A DNA stretch of 22,587 nt from Hypsibius dujardini (taxonomy: Eukaryota; Tardigrada; Eutardigrada; Parachela; Hypsibiidae). A program made the position numbers and the translations under genes. Of this stretch, positions 20,041-22,587 are shown in pieces. Under the pieces are notes generated by a model. That model was not told where the DNA came from. It worked only from the letters and a program-made list of their open reading frames with translations, and searched no databases. The stretch lies in the NCBI GenBank assembly GCA_001579985.1, contig LRSR01009522.1, positions 1 through 22,587 on the forward strand. The letters are read 5' to 3'. Position 1 is the first letter of the stretch. Every line of letters starts with the position of its first letter.

Positions 20041-21325
20041 TTTTCAAAAAAATCCTCTTTTGCGATTAGCAGGGTCGTAAAAACTGTCGTCGCAATCTAA
20101 AACTTCACAAAACGATTTTTAGTGCAACAATATAATTTGAACTATGGTGCAACATGGATCATACCTCCCTTACCGTGATTAAAAGAGTCCGCGTGAAATA
20201 AAATATCCCACCGGCTTCAATTGTGAGAGGACTTGTTTCCATAATCAAAGAAAGGTCCTTAAGATCTCCGATGGTATTAAATTCTTCCTTTGAAACCGAT
20301 TCTTTCCTAGACTAATCCATTTTAAAATGGGTCAAAAGTATTATATGCATTGTCGGATTCTCAAAAAACGGTATTACCGGTATAATGAACGATAACTTTA
20401 CCTTTTTTTCCGCCGTCCCCGTAAACGTTCGCTGTCCAGATCAAATTGCGTAACAGAATATTGAGTTCACAACTCTAAAATAAAGATATGGTGATCGGCT
20501 TTGTCTGAATGGTTTCTATTATAGTTTAAACGACATATGCACTGCATGTATCCTATTTTTAAACTCGCAATCTTCCTAAAAGGTTAATTATGATGATTTA
20601 TAATCAGTCTGCTGCCGCGGATTATACGATATTTCCAACGACGGAGCATTAATACAAATTATGCAGTTAACATTGTTCTGCACCATCTGAACCCCTTTGC
20701 GGGAGGAGCAGGCATTTAACAAAAATTTCAATTGACCTGAGACATTTGAAAATTGAACGAAATAAACAATTTAAACTCGGGAAAGGTAGTCTTAAAAATT
20801 AAAAAAAACCATAATACTAATTACAAATTCCCCACGCACTTTGCACCAAACGTTTGGCTAACTATCTCCTTTACCCCTCAATATACTATTATCTTCTCTA
20901 TCACACTTGTTGCTGGCCTTTCTGCTCTTTCTAGTACCTCTTCCTATAGCACAATAAAAGGGCCGAAGCAAATGGTTGCGTAGCCGAGAAACAACAGGGC
21001 CATCCATAGGTAGCGCAGAGTGCGCATCGCACTGAACGGCACCCCGGTCTGCCGAGCGGCGATGAATTCCGCGCAAACCCCCAGCACAGTCACTACGTCT
21101 AGAACAATAATGTCCAGCAAAATTCGCCCGAAACATCTGTTGAAATTATTGATGAAACGCGACAGATTCATGTATGTCAACGTCCAATTTTCAATCTTAT
21201 CCGGAAGTAAGCACGACGCAATCTCCGACCTGTCAACATTTAAGTTGACTCTTTCAACGGCAATCTCATTTCGCAGGCTCCGCAACACTTTCACTGAGAG
21301 CCAAACGAAAATGAGACCGGAAAAT
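20019..21325 (-). pseudogene. Gustatory-receptor-like pseudogene, copy G (5'-truncated)
   Basis: 3' part of another array member. The exon 1 remnant is 21325-20938, beginning in TM4 at SGLIFVWLSVKVLRSLRNE and continuing through TM5 (YMNLSRFINNFNRCFGRILL) to TM6. At the place of the conserved LHEE it reads L-stop-EE (TAG at 20944-20946). Exon 2 is 20474-20402, but 73 bp instead of the invariant 72. A run of seven A before the donor (GGAAAAAAAG|GTAAAG) suggests a 1-bp insertion. Exons 3 (20311-20174, TSPLTIEAGGIFYFTRTLL) and 4 (20096-20019, IATTVFTTLLIAKEDFFEN) are intact and correctly spliced. So there are three lesions: loss of roughly the first 200 codons, a nonsense codon and a frameshift. 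The truncation point abuts a mariner transposase fragment on the same strand. The clean exons 3-4 show that decay is recent. Confidence 0.88.
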
Positions 21326-22103
21326 GTTGGATAAAGTACTCACTGTTGATTTTTGCTCCGGGTTTGACGAAGCGGATTGCAGTTTTTCCACTGGAACAAA
21401 CGCCGCTACAAACATGATGCCCTTGGGGTGAGGTTCCTTCCAGAATTTGGTCCAACTTTCCGGACTCCGTTCTCCCCGAAACTCGTAGTAACATAGACGC
21501 GTCTAGACCTTCCGGTACGGGGGGGGGCAAGATTTTGGATTTCAAATATATTAAATATATTGGTATTTTTTTGCTTTTTCTGCTCTAAAAAACGTCAGGG
21601 GGTACCATTGGGTCACTTTTTTGATTTCGGACAAAGAGGGGGGGGGGGCAATTGCCCACTTGTCACCCCCTAGGACGCGCCTCTGCGTAGTACATCTTCC
21701 GGATTCCGTTAACGTCAGTCAGATAAATCAAAACCTCATTAATGGTGATAGCATTCTTCCACTTCCGGACGTTGATGTGGCGCAGGAATCTCGGGCCTCA
21801 GTCTAGCCGTTGTTTAGCCTGCTTGTTCGATAGGGCATGAACACGGCACTTTTTCTGCACCTTCCCTTCCAAATCCTGGCTCATGACGCGAGCAATAGTT
21901 GTAGCCGATATACCATACTTCAAGGATAACGCAGAAAGAGTCAGGGGATTTGGTTTTGAAAGGTCCTTTTCAATGGCGGCCACCAGACTAAGATTTCGGA
22001 GTTTCGGAGAGCCATGGGATTTCATTGACAACGGTGCAGTATCACTTCCAGCTTCTTTGTTGATAATTTTCCTGATGAGGTAAGTTACTGCTCTGAGAAT
22101 CAA
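21326..22103 (-). pseudogene. Tc1/mariner-superfamily transposase pseudogene (split, frameshifted)
   Basis: Remnant of a cut-and-paste transposase. Part one (22103 to about 21694) has an N-terminal helix-turn-helix (LSALSLKYGISATTIARVM) and the linker KKCRVHALSNKQAKQRL. An in-frame TGA (21801-21803) then precedes the first catalytic block, WKNAITINEVLIYLTDVNGI. The usual acidic residue of the (T/S)DE motif is Asn here (INE). Part two (about 21491-21326) resumes as YYEFRGERSPESWTKFWKEP and PKGIMFVA, then shifts frame to GVCSSGKTAIRFVKPGAKIN and breaks off after SEYFIQ. A hAT-like MITE separates the parts. The second and third catalytic acidic residues and both TIRs are missing, and no initiating ATG is visible (in-frame TTG at 22103). 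It is inactive. The superfamily is confident; the lineage is not. Confidence 0.85.
21492..21685. mobile_element. hAT-like MITE (194 bp) nested in the transposase pseudogene
   Basis: The two ends, each read inward, are CATAGACGCGTC-TAG (plus strand from 21492) and CAGAGGCGCGTCCTAG (minus strand from 21685), an imperfect terminal inverted repeat starting with CA. The flanking 8-mers are CGTAGTAA (21484-21491) and CGTAGTAC (21686-21693), a 7/8 match expected of a hAT target duplication. The duplicated bases fall inside a codon run for YY of the mariner transposase, and removing the element restores continuity there. The interior has two poly-G runs (about 21520 and 21641) and an AT-rich centre, with no coding capacity. 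Confidence 0.75.
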
Positions 22104-22587
22104 CGATATTCCTGACCCTTAGTGCTTCTACAATGTTTTTAGATGAACATTTCAAACTGATCAATGTCGAAATAAACTCCCAGACCCAAATCTAGTTTGC
22201 GATCCATCTTTGCCTCCAAATGAAACAAAAAATATATCACACATGTGAAAATGAGTGGAGCACGTATTCGGTTTAAGAGATTTGGAAATCAGATAAGGCG
22301 CCCTGTACAGGTGTGAATATGAGTTACTGAACACAATTAAGTGGTTTAACTTCTGTGGACCATTGACCCAATCGCTTCAAATGGAATGAGAACTCTTTAA
22401 TTTTTGTTCCAAATAAATACGATCAAAACGCAACGAAATTAATTCAAACTATAAAATACAACACATCCATGCAAATTAATTAATTTGGTAAAAAAGAATA
22501 AAATAAAATAAAACTAACTATTTCATTAACTTAATTAATTTAAAACTATAATAAATATAGCTAATTAGATAAATAATAAGAAGTCGT
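22104..22587. other. AT-rich right-edge sequence
   Basis: No gene or recognisable transposon end. The last 150 bp are very AT-rich, with AATTAATTAA and AAAATAAAATAAAA runs. Whether the 5' TIR of the mariner copy lies here could not be seen. Confidence 0.5.

Noticed and set aside
21291-21545. Independent 84-residue gene at 21291-21545
   Set aside because: It is a mix of MITE sequence, an out-of-frame stretch and the in-frame GKTAIRFVKPGAKIN part of the mariner transposase, running into the receptor fragment.

Overview
The window looks like nuclear DNA of a small-genome invertebrate animal. Its genes are split by short GT-AG introns, mostly 55-175 bp. It holds seven insect-type chemoreceptor-like genes, a rhodopsin-like GPCR relic, and several DNA transposons, most of them non-autonomous. 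An ecdysozoan is likely. A tardigrade or another panarthropod is my guess, but the sequence alone does not prove it.

The main content is a head-to-tail array of seven related genes, all on the minus strand. From right to left they are a 5'-truncated pseudogene (20019-21325), five complete genes (17312-19051, 13257-14923, 10081-12261, 5363-6988, 2648-4244) and one gene running off the left edge (1-1283). Each encodes about 420-440 residues with seven predicted membrane segments. I assign them to the gustatory-receptor-like superfamily (insect Gr/Or type, 7tm_7, 7TMIC) on three grounds: the TM5 pattern (LTYVN.SRFV.YFN..FGRILL), the C-terminal block (NPLTIEAGG.F.FSR), and three phase-0 introns near the C-terminus. 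Every model has one long first exon of 329-349 codons, then small exons of 24, 45-47 and 18-27 codons. The small exons are easily missed by ORF scanning, and I reconstructed them by hand from splice sites and paralogue comparison.

Interrupting the array, on the plus strand at 8533-9974, is a decayed four-exon class A GPCR with four in-frame stops and a (TGTC)n microsatellite in its last intron. Spaces between genes hold a foldback-like element (about 1.65-2.46 kb), a 149-bp TA-flanked MITE (4932-5080), an inverted-repeat element (7733-7930) with a related single copy at 19915-20040, two TIR elements side by side (15778-16164 and 16661-17090), and a minisatellite (12781-12905).

At the right end, a Tc1/mariner transposase pseudogene (21326-22103) is itself split by a hAT-like MITE with a probable 8-bp target duplication. 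It joins directly to the truncated receptor pseudogene at about 21325. The array thus reads as a birth-and-death chemoreceptor cluster, with intact genes, a dying copy and transposon-linked rearrangement side by side. No promoters, RNA genes or CRISPR arrays could be supported.
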